A DNA stretch of 62,419 nucleotides, from positions 1-62,419 of the forward strand of contig CALGOA010000046.1 of NCBI GenBank assembly GCA_937958015.1. Reading direction: 5' to 3'. Positions 42,387 to 50,928 of the stretch are shown piece by piece. The DNA comes from an uncultured Acidimicrobiales bacterium (GTDB taxonomy: Bacteria > Actinomycetota > Acidimicrobiia > Acidimicrobiales > SZUA-35). A program made the translations under genes and the position numbers. The notes below the pieces were generated by a model. The model was not told the origin of the DNA. It saw only the letters and a list, made by a program, of their open reading frames with translations, and did not search any database. The number at the start of each line of letters is the position of its first letter. Position 1 is the stretch's first letter.

Positions 42387-42851
42387 TCACCCGAAGAGAC
42401 GCTCGCCGAGGACGGCGACGGCGGTACCGCCGAGGACCGCACCCCAGATCCACCCTGCGAGCACATCGGTCTTGTGGTGGGCCCGAATCAGCACCCGACT
42501 CAGGCCCATGGCCAACGCAACCGCTCCGCACAACACTCCGGTGATCGGCGAGAACGACCACCAGATCACGGTGGCGAACGATGATGCCGACGAGTGACCG
42601 CTGGGGAACGAACTGGAGCGGGGCGGGTGGAGCCATGCGGGCAGCATGTCGACCACATCGGAGTTGTCCGGGCGCTCCCGGCGGAAGAGAAGTTTGAAGG
42701 GACCGTTCGTGAAGATCCATTCGGCCGTGATGACGATGCCGAACATGATGAAACCCGACCGGTCATCGGAGAAGATCAGACCCAGCCCCGCCGAGACCAT
42801 CCAGATGAACGAATAGCGACCTGCGGCCGAGAGGGCGGATGCCGCGGTCAC
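42387..42851 (-). CDS. PAP2-family phosphatase
   Basis: 154 residues, four or five membrane segments. The three phosphatase motifs are in order: KLLFRRERPD (near residue 52), SSSFPSGHSSASS (near 78) and SRVLIRAHHKTDVLAG (near 117). Acts on lipid phosphates such as undecaprenyl pyrophosphate or phosphatidate at the outer face of the membrane. GTG 42851 is the start used; an upstream extension is possible because no ribosome site is clear. Convergent with the DUF1707 gene. Confidence 0.88.
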   Translation of the reverse strand: MTAASALSAAGRYSFIWMVSAGLGLIFSDDRSGFIMFGIVITAEWIFTNGPFKLLFRRERPDNSDVVDMLPAWLHPPRSSSFPSGHSSASSFATVIWWSFSPITGVLCGAVALAMGLSRVLIRAHHKTDVLAGWIWGAVLGGTAVAVLGERLFG

Positions 42852-42935
42852 CCATGGTTGGGTTCGAAGGTCGATGGCGCTCAGGGTAATGGTCGCGACG
42901 CAGCTGGCCCGATCATTCTCGATTCGAGAGGTTTC

Positions 42936-44363
42936 CTACCAGCCGGCCGCGATGTACTGCGTCTCGCAGAACTCGTAGATGCCCTCGGAGCCGCCTTCGC
43001 GACCGATGCCCGACTGCTTCATTCCACCGAACGGGGCCGCCGGGTCGCTCATGGCGCCGCGGTTGAGACCAACCATTCCGTACTCGAGCCGCTCTGACAC
43101 ACTGAGGCCGCGGCCGATGTCGGCGGTGTAGACATATGCGGCAAGACCCATTTCGGTGTCGTTGGCGTGCGCAATCATCTCGTCGGTGTCGATGAAGGGA
43201 ATCACCGGGGCGACCGGACCGAAGATCTCTTCCGAGGTGATCGGGTCGCCGGCCTTCACCCCACCGAGCACCGTGGGTTCAAAGAAGTGTCCCGGCCCGT
43301 CAACCTTCGCTCCGCCCAGGGCCACCGTGGCCCCGGCGCCGACCGCCGAGTCGACGAGGCTGGAGATCTTCTCGATGGCGGCCTCGTTGATCATGGGGCC
43401 ACAACTGACGTCGGGATCGGTGCCAGCCCCAACCTTGACCGCGCCCATGGCCGCCGACAACTTTTTCGTGAACTCATCGGCCACCCGGCTGTGAACGAAG
43501 AATCGATTCGCCGCGGTGCAGGTCTCGGCCGAGTGACGCATCTTGGCCACCATCGCCCCCTCGACGGCCGCGTCGAGGTCGGCGTCGTCGAACACGATGA
43601 ACGGTGCGTTCCCGCCCAATTCCATCGCGGTCCGCAGGACCCGACCCGAGGCGACCTTGAGAAGGGCTCGGCCGGTTTGGGTTGAACCGGTGAACGACAC
43701 CATCCGGGTGGCGGGTTGTGCGACAGCCGCTTCGAACCACCCTGCGGCGTCGTTGGTCGGAACGATGTTGACAAGACCGGCGGGTACCCCGGCCTCCTCG
43801 AGCAGTTCTCCGACCCGAAGAGCGGTTAGGGGCGTATCGGGGGCGGGTTTGATCACGACGGCATTGCCAGCGGCGAGGGCCGGAGCAACCTTTCGGGTGA
43901 TCATCGCAGCAGGAAAGTTCCACGGCGTGATCATGACGACGACACCGATGGGAGGATGGTGAACGATGATGCGGTTGGCGCCGCCCGGGGCGGTGCGTAT
44001 CGAACCCTCGATCCGAACCGCCTCCTCGGAGTTCCACCGAAAGAACTCGGCCGCATAGGAGATCTCTCCCCGGGCGTCTACCAACGGCTTACCGTGTTCC
44101 GCGGTAATCAGCTGGGCCAGTTCCTCCTGATGGTCAAGAAGGACCGACCAACAGTTTCGGAGAACCTCCGCTCGCTGGCGAGGAGGCGTCGCAGCCCAGG
44201 CCTTCTGAGCGTCTGCAGCCACCCCGACGGCCCGGCTCGCATCGGCCGACGAGCCTGCGGCCACGGAGGCGACGAGTTCTCCCGTGGCGGGGTTCAACAC
44301 GTCGAGCGTGTCGCCGTCGGCACCGTCGCTCCACTGTCCGCCGATCAAGAGTTGTGTGCGCAT
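42936..44363 (-). CDS. NAD(P)-dependent aldehyde dehydrogenase (succinate-semialdehyde type)
   Basis: 475 residues from ATG 44363. The catalytic Cys is in AETCTAANRFF (near residue 287), the general base Glu in MELGGNAPF (near 254), and the cofactor site is at FTGSTQTGRALL (near 231). The pattern TAANR and LGGNAPF place it with the GabD/succinate-semialdehyde group. Start has AAGGAA eight bases before it. It probably oxidises the aldehyde formed by its neighbour P450 or another enzyme of the island. Confidence 0.9.
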   Translation of the reverse strand: MRTQLLIGGQWSDGADGDTLDVLNPATGELVASVAAGSSADASRAVGVAADAQKAWAATPPRQRAEVLRNCWSVLLDHQEELAQLITAEHGKPLVDARGEISYAAEFFRWNSEEAVRIEGSIRTAPGGANRIIVHHPPIGVVVMITPWNFPAAMITRKVAPALAAGNAVVIKPAPDTPLTALRVGELLEEAGVPAGLVNIVPTNDAAGWFEAAVAQPATRMVSFTGSTQTGRALLKVASGRVLRTAMELGGNAPFIVFDDADLDAAVEGAMVAKMRHSAETCTAANRFFVHSRVADEFTKKLSAAMGAVKVGAGTDPDVSCGPMINEAAIEKISSLVDSAVGAGATVALGGAKVDGPGHFFEPTVLGGVKAGDPITSEEIFGPVAPVIPFIDTDEMIAHANDTEMGLAAYVYTADIGRGLSVSERLEYGMVGLNRGAMSDPAAPFGGMKQSGIGREGGSEGIYEFCETQYIAAGW

Positions 44364-44428
44364 GTGTCGTTCCTTGCGATGAGGTCGGGGGCAGCCGGTC
44401 TCGAAGCCGCCGAACATAAAGATCACAT

Positions 44429-44437
44429 GTTAACTAA
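44429..44437. promoter_or_regulatory. GTTAACTAA motif upstream of the aldehyde dehydrogenase gene
   Basis: GTTAACTAA (44429-44437) shares GTTAACTA with 45744-45751 before the P450 gene; a possible shared regulator site about 66 bases before the start codon. Confidence 0.35.
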
Positions 44438-44502
44438 TGATGGCGGCAACGCTCGCAGATCGAAGGATCTAACCCGCGACTCGACGTCTTCGCTGTGATC
44501 GA

Positions 44503-45120
44503 TCAGATGCCCTTCGGCACCGCTTCCGGAACCGTCCAATCCGACGGCATGCGACTGAAGTCGAAGAACGGAGCCTCGTCACCATCAGCCACGGCGTTCT
44601 CGATCTGGTCGTAGAACCCCTTGCCGGTCTCCTCCGCGAAGGTGATCGCAACCGCATCGTCGTCGTCCAGGCTGGGTCGCTGGACGTACTCGGGGAAACT
44701 CGCCTCGGCCGCATCTCCCTCGTCGTAGCCTCGGGCGAACATCTGCTTCAGAACACCGAAGCCATCGTTGCGCACCAACACCTCGCCCCGCGGAGTCCCA
44801 CCGAGGCTCTTCATACGAGCGATGAACGCCTCCAGGTCGCCGGTGTCGTAAGCGACGTGCTGTACCGCGTGATCGCCGTGTTTGTCGACGAACTTGGTCA
44901 CCTGCGATTTCTTCTCACGATCGATTCCTTCGATCAGGGCAACACCAAACTCGCCGTAGTCGATGCACCAGATCTTCATGCTGGATTCGGGGTCGCCGGG
45001 GCGGACGTCGTCGATGCGATTGATCAGCGTTCCGCCCTCAACCTCGATATGGAACCAGGCCCAACGTTCGATGGTGCCCTGCTCACAGGCATACGTGATG
45101 TGGTCGACCTTCTTCAGCAT
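44503..45120 (-). CDS. VOC-family dioxygenase-like protein (HPPD catalytic-half type)
   Basis: 205 residues resembling only the C-terminal catalytic barrel of 4-hydroxyphenylpyruvate dioxygenase (HPPD, about 360 residues). Three iron-ligand positions are seen: His in KVDHITY (near 7), His in VQHVAYDT (near 89) and Glu in FPEYVQRP (near 143), the latter two in the HPPD contexts VQHIAL and FFEIIQR. Start is ATG 45120; the open frame to 45351 is arginine-rich and not HPPD-like. Divergent from an AsnC regulator, with which it shares the palindrome at 45143. Substrate likely an aromatic or keto acid. Confidence 0.78.
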   Translation of the reverse strand: MLKKVDHITYACEQGTIERWAWFHIEVEGGTLINRIDDVRPGDPESSMKIWCIDYGEFGVALIEGIDREKKSQVTKFVDKHGDHAVQHVAYDTGDLEAFIARMKSLGGTPRGEVLVRNDGFGVLKQMFARGYDEGDAAEASFPEYVQRPSLDDDDAVAITFAEETGKGFYDQIENAVADGDEAPFFDFSRMPSDWTVPEAVPKGI

Positions 45121-45142
45121 CAGGCTATCGAACACTATGTCA

Positions 45143-45204
45143 AACGAACGTGCAACAGGCGTGACGATCTTGACGGTTCTTGATCCACGCCTGTACGTTT
45201 CGTT
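45143..45204. promoter_or_regulatory. interrupted inverted repeat between VOC and AsnC genes
   Basis: The arms share AACGAA, ACAGGCGTG and GATC in mirror order (left 45143-45169, right 45182-45204) with short gaps, forming a long imperfect palindrome in the 121-base divergent promoter. It fits an Lrp/AsnC operator. Confidence 0.6.
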
Positions 45205-45241
45205 CAGCCACCCACCCCGCACGAGGCCCGAATTGGACAAC

Positions 45242-45706
45242 ATGCCCACCCCTCTCGACACCATCGATCGCAACCTCATTCGCCAGCTACGCCAGCAGGC
45301 CCGGGCGTCCCTCACCGACATCGCCTCTGCCGCGGGCGTAGCTCGCGGCACCGCCTACAGTCGCCTCGACCGATTGGTGAACGCGGGGGTGATCACCGGG
45401 CACGGCCCGGACCTGGACGCCAAAGCCGCCGGTTTCGACGTGACGGCATTCTGCACCCTCGAGATCAGCCAGGGAACCCATGACGACACGGTCCGCCGCC
45501 TCGCCGCCATCCCCGAGGTTCTTGAGGTGCACACGGTTACCGGCGTCGGCGATCTCCTCTGCCGAGTGGTGGCCCGATCGAACGACGATCTGCATCGGGT
45601 CCTTCTTGCCATGACCGAGGTGGAGACCGTGCAACGTAGCCAGACCCAACTGGCCCTCCGAACCGATCATCGGCGCCATCTCGCCGATCTTCTGGCCGAG
45701 GATTGA
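45242..45706 (+). CDS. Lrp/AsnC-family transcriptional regulator
   Basis: 154 residues from ATG 45242. The helix-turn-helix is LTDIASAAGVARGTAYSRLDRL (residues about 24-45), followed by an AsnC ligand-binding (RAM) domain (VLEVHTVTGVGDLLCRVVARS, about 95-115). AsnC proteins sense amino acids or aromatic metabolites and act on divergent promoters. It faces the HPPD-like gene and probably controls it and perhaps the P450 downstream. The frame is open upstream to 44963 but that overlaps the divergent gene. Confidence 0.9.
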   Translation: MPTPLDTIDRNLIRQLRQQARASLTDIASAAGVARGTAYSRLDRLVNAGVITGHGPDLDAKAAGFDVTAFCTLEISQGTHDDTVRRLAAIPEVLEVHTVTGVGDLLCRVVARSNDDLHRVLLAMTEVETVQRSQTQLALRTDHRRHLADLLAED

Positions 45707-45709
45707 CGT

Positions 45710-45722
45710 GATTCGACGAATC
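45710..45722. terminator. 13-bp palindrome after the AsnC gene
   Basis: GATTCGACGAATC is a perfect inverted repeat centred on A, four bases after the AsnC stop. It may be a small terminator or an extra regulator site for the P450 gene. Weak. Confidence 0.4.
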
Positions 45723-45743
45723 GACAATCGATTTATCTAACGC

Positions 45744-45766
45744 GTTAACTACTTTTGGGATACGGT
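45744..45766 (+). promoter_or_regulatory. P450 promoter: GTTAACTA and TACGGT -10
   Basis: GTTAACTA (45744-45751) repeats the motif before the aldehyde dehydrogenase gene; TAACGCGTTA (45738-45747), a perfect 10-bp palindrome, overlaps it. TACGGT (45761-45766) is a -10 box, with a purine-rich ribosome site (GAGAAGGGG, 45815-45823) before the GTG at 45830. Confidence 0.4.
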
Positions 45767-45829
45767 CGGGTCGGTACTACCCGATGCCAGCGCATCGAAC
45801 CCGTGCCCAGCACCGAGAAGGGGATCTTC

Positions 45830-47116
45830 GTGTCTTCAAAGAATACGTACCACGTTGCACCGACGAACGTTGCGGCCGCACCCAGTGGCTGCCCGATCCA
45901 TCAAACGTGGAGTCCGTTGAGTGAGGAGTATCTGACCGATCCGTATCCGATCGCCAGTCAGCTTCGCGAAGACCACCCGGTGTTCTACGCCGAGGAACTG
46001 GGATATGTAGTGGTGACTCGAATGCAGGACATCGAGCACGTGTTCATGAACCCCGACATCTACGCCTCGTCCAACGTGCAGGACCCGCTGTACCCCCTGG
46101 CCGACGAAGCGGTCGAGGTGTTGAGCGCCCCTGACTTCGATCCGATCGCAGTGATGAGCAATCGGCCCGAACCCGACCACGGCCGCATCCGGGTGTACAC
46201 CCGGAAGGGTTTTTCGAATCGACGACTCAAAACCCTCGAGCAGTACATGCGCGACCGCGCCGAAGAACTGATCGACCAGATGATCGCGTCGGGCAAATCG
46301 GCCGAGTACGTGGCTGCGGTGGCCTTCCCACTTCCGGCCGAAATCGTCTTTCGGTTCATCGGCTTCCCCAAAGCTGACGACGTGATGATCAAGAGCTGGT
46401 GCGCCGAACGCAAGGCCTTCAGCTGGGGGAAACCAACAGCCGAGCAGCAGGTGGAGATTTCCGAACACATGCTCAGTTACTGGCGATACTGCCGGGACTT
46501 CGTGGCTGACCGGCGGGATAATCGCACCGACGACTTCGCATCCGAGCTGTTGGACGCCCACGATGCCAACAACGAGGAGCTGACCTACCGGGAGGTTGAG
46601 TCGGTCGTCTACGGGTTGTCGTTCGCCGGGCACGATCCCGTGACCAACCTCCTGTGCAACACCCTCCTCTGCCTGCTGTCGCGGCGAGACCAATGGGACG
46701 CCATCTGCGCCGACCCTTCACTCATTCCCAATGCGGTGGAGGAAACCTTGCGATACGAGAGCAGTCAGATCGCGTGGCGTCGCGTCACCATCGAGGACAC
46801 CACGCTCGGTGGTGTCGACCTGCCGGCGGGAACGCCCATCTTTCTGAACTTCGCCGCAGCCAATCGGTCGCCCGAATCGTTCGAACAGCCGGACGACTTC
46901 GACATCCACCGGCCCAACGCCAATCGACACATGAGCTTCGGCAAGGGCATCCACCTCTGCCTGGGAGCGGGCCTCGCCAAGATGGAGGCTCGAATCGCCC
47001 TCGAGGTTCTGACCCAGAAACTCCCGTCGCTACGACTGGCCGAAAATCAGGAACTGACCATGTTCCCCAACATCACCTTCAGGGGCCCGGAGACACTCCA
47101 ACTCGAGTGGGACTGA
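45830..47116 (+). CDS. cytochrome P450
   Basis: 428-residue soluble P450 from GTG 45830, which has a GAGAAGG ribosome site; the longer frame to 45755 is not P450-like. I-helix SFAGHDPVTN, the ExxR pair ETLRYE, and the heme-Cys motif MSFGKGIHLCLGAG (Cys near 377) are intact. Bacterial class I P450s need a ferredoxin and reductase, none of which is nearby. Lies after the AsnC gene and in the oxidation island with the aldehyde dehydrogenase and the HPPD-like protein. CYP family and substrate cannot be assigned by eye. Confidence 0.93.
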   Translation: MSSKNTYHVAPTNVAAAPSGCPIHQTWSPLSEEYLTDPYPIASQLREDHPVFYAEELGYVVVTRMQDIEHVFMNPDIYASSNVQDPLYPLADEAVEVLSAPDFDPIAVMSNRPEPDHGRIRVYTRKGFSNRRLKTLEQYMRDRAEELIDQMIASGKSAEYVAAVAFPLPAEIVFRFIGFPKADDVMIKSWCAERKAFSWGKPTAEQQVEISEHMLSYWRYCRDFVADRRDNRTDDFASELLDAHDANNEELTYREVESVVYGLSFAGHDPVTNLLCNTLLCLLSRRDQWDAICADPSLIPNAVEETLRYESSQIAWRRVTIEDTTLGGVDLPAGTPIFLNFAAANRSPESFEQPDDFDIHRPNANRHMSFGKGIHLCLGAGLAKMEARIALEVLTQKLPSLRLAENQELTMFPNITFRGPETLQLEWD

Positions 47117-47146
47117 CGCAGCAGAACGTACGACTACGGCTCGTTG

Positions 47147-47854
47147 TTAGCAATCGACGAGTTCTTCGATGAATTCTACGATCAGAGCGTCGAACTCGGA
47201 AGGATGGGAGCGATACGGGGCATGACCGCCGCCGGGGATTTGTACGAGTCTCCCTTTGGTTTCGGAGGCCAGGTACTGCATAGCCTCGAGATCCACGATC
47301 TCATCTTCGGTGCCCCAAATCACGAGGGTGGGCGTATCGAAGCGGTCTGGCGAATTCCATTCAGCAGCCCCGACGGGTGCAACTGCGATCACTCCGCAGA
47401 CGGGTCCGTCTGACATCTGGCTGAGCCATGGCAACAGGTAACGACCGCTCATCGAGGGTGCCACGACGACAACGGGTCCGTTCACACCAGTTACGAGTGA
47501 TTCGAATAGGTCGACGGGGTCGTGACTGAAATCGGTCGATTCTCCGAAACCGGGCAAATCGACCGCTACGAATGGAGCGCCCAGTTGACACAGGGTTTGG
47601 AGGGTTCCTGTCTCGTTCCAAGTGGCAGCATCGAACGAAGCTCCGTGCAGGAGAACCATCGTCGGGTTGCTATCGCTGTTTGCAGCTGATTCGCAGGACT
47701 CAGAACTAGCGATGGCGCTAATCGACTGACCTGTCGGCAAAGGAATATCTACTCGGCCGTCTGCTTCCAGGGATGGCTGGGCCAACCCACAACCAGCCAA
47801 TCCGAGAAACGTGACGAAGATCGAGATGAGTCCCCTTCTACGACACTGGGCCAT
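47147..47854 (-). CDS. ABHD14-like alpha/beta hydrolase lipoprotein
   Basis: 235 residues from ATG 47854 (an earlier start is possible). The N terminus is a signal with lipobox GLAGCGL, so the protein sits outside the membrane. The hydrolase domain resembles the vertebrate ABHD14/CIB family: the segment TWNETGTLQTLCQLGAPFVAVDLPGFGES and the atypical nucleophile elbow VVVAPSMSGRYLLPWLS (instead of GxSxG). The acid is in IWGTEDEIVD and the histidine in PGGGHAPYRSHP. Substrate unknown. Confidence 0.8.
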   Translation of the reverse strand: MAQCRRRGLISIFVTFLGLAGCGLAQPSLEADGRVDIPLPTGQSISAIASSESCESAANSDSNPTMVLLHGASFDAATWNETGTLQTLCQLGAPFVAVDLPGFGESTDFSHDPVDLFESLVTGVNGPVVVVAPSMSGRYLLPWLSQMSDGPVCGVIAVAPVGAAEWNSPDRFDTPTLVIWGTEDEIVDLEAMQYLASETKGRLVQIPGGGHAPYRSHPSEFDALIVEFIEELVDC

Positions 47855-48049
47855 TGAGGAGTTCACAATCCACTTGGCTCTATTGAGGTTTTGCATCGTG
47901 GTAATCACGCCACTTTGCATCGGCGCCGACTTCAGAATCAACCCATCCCACAAATGACAGGGTCGACGGTCGTCTTCGCTGGTCATGTAACGAATGACAC
48001 CTTCTGAGGATTCACCGGGCAGCGCGGTTGCAAGTACGTTCGTAGCGAG

Positions 48050-49441
48050 GTGATAGCAGTGGATCTGCTCCTAGCCAGCGAAGCGAATCTTCTAGCGGCT
48101 CGATGGCTGATGGCCATGTCGCTGGGTTTCCACATCATCCTTTCCTGTTTCGGCGTTGCGTTCCCCGTGGCCATCTTCCTGGCCCACCGGCGAGGCCTGA
48201 AGTACGAAGATCCGGTCGCCCTCACACTGGCGCGGCGTTGGGGCAAAGCCGCCGCGGTTCTTTTCGCCGTCGGTGCGGTCTCGGGCACGGTTCTGAGCTT
48301 TGAGATGGGCATGTTGTGGCCGGGTCTTATGGGAACCTTCGGCGACGTGATCGGCCTGCCATTCGCCCTGGAGGGGGTGGCGTTCTTCATCGAGGCAATC
48401 TTCCTCGGAATCTACCTCTACGGGTGGCGCGGCCTGCCCGCTCGACTGCACCTGCTGACCCTTGTGCCGATCATGATCTCGGGGATCGCCGGAACGTTCT
48501 TCATTCTCACCGTCAACGGCTGGATGAACGAACCGACCGGCTTCGACGTCGCCCACTATCTCCAGACCGGTGAGGTCATCGACATCAACCCGTGGGCGGC
48601 GATGTTCAACGGTGCCGCCGTGCCGCAGTTCCTCCACATGTTGCCCGCCACCTACCTTGTGACCGGCTTCCTGCTGGCATCGGTGTATGCGATGGGCTGG
48701 CTCCGGGGCCGGCGCGACGAGCTGCATCGGATGGGGGTCGCCATCGGATTCACCGTTGCCGCAATTGCCGTTCCCGCTCAGCTGATAACCGGCGACATCG
48801 CCACCCGTAACGTGGCCTCATCCCAGCCCACCAAGTTCGCCGCCATCGAACTGATCCAGGAAACCGAGACCGGGGTTCCCTTCACCGTGGGCGGCATCCT
48901 CATCGACGGCGAGAAACGTTTCGCAATCGAGCTACCGAACGTCACCTCGTTACTGCAGGACTTCGATCCCAACAGTGAGATTCAGGGCCTCGACGCAGTC
49001 CCCGAAGACGAGCGACCGCCGGCCAATGTGGTTCATGTCAGCTTCCAGCTGATGGTCGGCCTCGGGTTGGCGATGGGAGCGCTCGCCGCATTCGGCGGAT
49101 GGACCCGCTGGCGCACCGGCGCATTGCCGGACTCGGTGTGGTGGTATCGCGCGATGGTTCTGGCCGGACCGATGGCCGTGCTCGCACTGGAGGCCGGCTG
49201 GACCACGACCGAGGTGGGGCGTCAGCCGTGGATCGCCCAACAGGTCATGCGGGTGTCGGAGGCCGTGACACCCCGTGAAGGCATCGCGTTCATCCTGATC
49301 GGACTCACGGTCGTGTACGCCGGCCTGGCCGGATCGGCTTGGTTCGTGCTTCGAAACATGAGCCGACGGTGGCGGGCGGGCGAAGAGGTCGGCACACCGT
49401 ACGGGCCCGACCCGACCGACCGGAAACTGGTCGACGCCTGA
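48050..49441 (+). CDS. cydA: cytochrome bd-type quinol oxidase subunit I
   Basis: 463 residues, about nine membrane segments. Heme-ligand positions of CydA are present: His near 26 (LGFHIILSCFG), the charged GFALEGVAFFIEAIFLGIY pair of glutamates (near 110) and His in LHMLPATYLV (near 195). The GRQPWIAQQ motif after the quinol loop is intact, and the loop is short, as in CIO-type oxidases. GTG 48050 is the longest start; GTG 48059, with GCGAGG before it, is equally possible. Reduces O2 at low oxygen or with cyanide/sulfide present. Confidence 0.93.
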   Translation: MIAVDLLLASEANLLAARWLMAMSLGFHIILSCFGVAFPVAIFLAHRRGLKYEDPVALTLARRWGKAAAVLFAVGAVSGTVLSFEMGMLWPGLMGTFGDVIGLPFALEGVAFFIEAIFLGIYLYGWRGLPARLHLLTLVPIMISGIAGTFFILTVNGWMNEPTGFDVAHYLQTGEVIDINPWAAMFNGAAVPQFLHMLPATYLVTGFLLASVYAMGWLRGRRDELHRMGVAIGFTVAAIAVPAQLITGDIATRNVASSQPTKFAAIELIQETETGVPFTVGGILIDGEKRFAIELPNVTSLLQDFDPNSEIQGLDAVPEDERPPANVVHVSFQLMVGLGLAMGALAAFGGWTRWRTGALPDSVWWYRAMVLAGPMAVLALEAGWTTTEVGRQPWIAQQVMRVSEAVTPREGIAFILIGLTVVYAGLAGSAWFVLRNMSRRWRAGEEVGTPYGPDPTDRKLVDA

Positions 49442-50487
49442 TGCTGGCCAACATCATTGTGGCAATCATCTGGATGGGCGTGCTTGCGTACGCCGTCTTC
49501 GGTGGTGCAGATTTTGGTTCGGGGTTCTGGGATCTGCTCGCCGGCTCGGATCGCAAGGGCGCCGCGGTCCGCAAACAGATCGACCGGAGCATCGGCCCTG
49601 TGTGGGAAGCAAATCACGTGTGGCTGATCTTCATATTGGCCTACCTCTGGACCGCCTTCCCCACGGCCTTCGCCACCATCGTGACCGGCCTGTTCGTTCC
49701 GTTCGTCGGCGTTGCGGTGGGGATCGTGTTCCGCGGCGCGGCCTTCGTGTTCCGAAAGTCATCGGTGTCGGTTCACCAGGCCCGGTTCTTCGGAATCCTG
49801 TTCTCGGTCAGTTCGGTCATCACGCCGTTCTTCCTGGGCGCCGCGATCGGCTCTCTCGCATCGGGCCGTGTGACCGCTGATCGGGTGAACGACCCGATCA
49901 GCTCGTGGATCGCCCCCACTCCGATCCTGGGCGGAGTCCTTGCCGTCGGCACCTGCGCCTGGTTGTCGGCGGTCTTCATGGCTCGAGACTCGGCCAGAGC
50001 CGGCAACGTGTTGATGGCTGACTACTTTGCCGTTCGAGCTCTGATCACCGGGGTCATCATCGGTGCGGTCGCACTGGCCGGCATCTTCGTGCTACGGGCC
50101 GACGCACCGACCCTGGCCGACCAGCTGCAGCGACGGGGCGCTCCCCTCATCGCAATCAGCGCTTTCGCGGGACTGGCCACGATGGTGATGTTGCGTCGTG
50201 AGCGTTACGCCCGGGCCAGGATCCCCGCCATCATCGCGGTGGTCGCGGTCGTGATCGGTTGGGGTGTCGGCCAATACCCGTGGATCCTGGTCGACGAGGT
50301 CCGCATCGAGGATGCGGCGGCCCAGGACAGCGTCTTGATCGCTCTGCTGATTGCGTTCGCAGTTGCAACGTTGATAGCGGTCCCGTCGCTCGTACTGCTC
50401 CTGGGGCTGACCGAGCGGGGTTCGTTATCGTCGAATCGAACACTTCCCGACTCCAGCCAGGCACTGCTGGACCGAATCACTTCCTAA
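49441..50487 (+). CDS. cydB: cytochrome bd-type quinol oxidase subunit II
   Basis: 348 residues from ATG 49441, which shares its A with the cydA stop (TGATG). The subunit II signature GGADFGSGFWDLLAG (near residue 20) and GPVWEANHVWLIF (near 52) are clear, with eight or nine membrane segments. Forms the heterodimer with CydA. The accessory cydDC genes, often next to cydAB, are not here. The short C terminus ends SSQALLDRITS. Confidence 0.93.
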   Translation: MLANIIVAIIWMGVLAYAVFGGADFGSGFWDLLAGSDRKGAAVRKQIDRSIGPVWEANHVWLIFILAYLWTAFPTAFATIVTGLFVPFVGVAVGIVFRGAAFVFRKSSVSVHQARFFGILFSVSSVITPFFLGAAIGSLASGRVTADRVNDPISSWIAPTPILGGVLAVGTCAWLSAVFMARDSARAGNVLMADYFAVRALITGVIIGAVALAGIFVLRADAPTLADQLQRRGAPLIAISAFAGLATMVMLRRERYARARIPAIIAVVAVVIGWGVGQYPWILVDEVRIEDAAAQDSVLIALLIAFAVATLIAVPSLVLLLGLTERGSLSSNRTLPDSSQALLDRITS

Positions 50488-50503
50488 TTGTCCGTACATT
50501 CAC

Positions 50504-50509
50504 TAGGGT
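50504..50509 (+). promoter_or_regulatory. TAGGGT -10 box before the rhodanese gene
   Basis: TAGGGT is eight bases before the ATG at 50518; leaderless-type spacing. Confidence 0.5.
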
Positions 50510-50517
50510 GAGAACCT

Positions 50518-50928
50518 ATGGCTATCAAGAGCATCCACAGCATGGTCGAAGCGGCGAAGGCCGAACTGACGAACCTGAGCCCCACCGAGGCGAAGGAGCG
50601 AATCGATGCCGGAGCACTGCTCGTCGACATCCGTGACGTGCGTGAGCTTCAACGGGAGGGGGTGGCGATCGGAGCCCATCATGCCCCTCGAGGGATGCTC
50701 GAGTTCTGGGTCTCCCCCGACTCGCCCTATCACTCCGACGTTTTCGCCGACGACCGCGAGTACATCTTCTGCTGCGCGGCAGGCTGGCGCTCGGCACTGG
50801 CCGCAAAGGCCATGCAGGACATGGGGCTGGAGAACGTCTCCCATGTCGAAACCGGTTTCGCCGGATGGCGGGACGACGGTATGCCGATTCAGCCCTACGA
50901 CGAATGGAAGGCCGCTCGATCCACGTGA
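50518..50928 (+). CDS. rhodanese-domain sulfurtransferase
   Basis: 136-residue single rhodanese domain. Active-site loop CAAGWRSA (Cys near residue 82) has the CxxGxR layout of sulfurtransferases; the N-terminal LLVDIRDVRELQREG (about 36-50) and the C-terminal HVETGFAGWRDDGMPI are family hallmarks. It may move persulfide sulfur in detoxification or repair. Overlaps the next gene by GTGA. A preceding TAGGGT box separates it from cydB. Confidence 0.9.
   Translation: MAIKSIHSMVEAAKAELTNLSPTEAKERIDAGALLVDIRDVRELQREGVAIGAHHAPRGMLEFWVSPDSPYHSDVFADDREYIFCCAAGWRSALAAKAMQDMGLENVSHVETGFAGWRDDGMPIQPYDEWKAARST

Noticed and set aside
44963..45241. Longer N terminus for the AsnC regulator
   Set aside because: It would overlap the divergent VOC gene and the promoter palindrome; the winged-helix domain begins normally at 45242.
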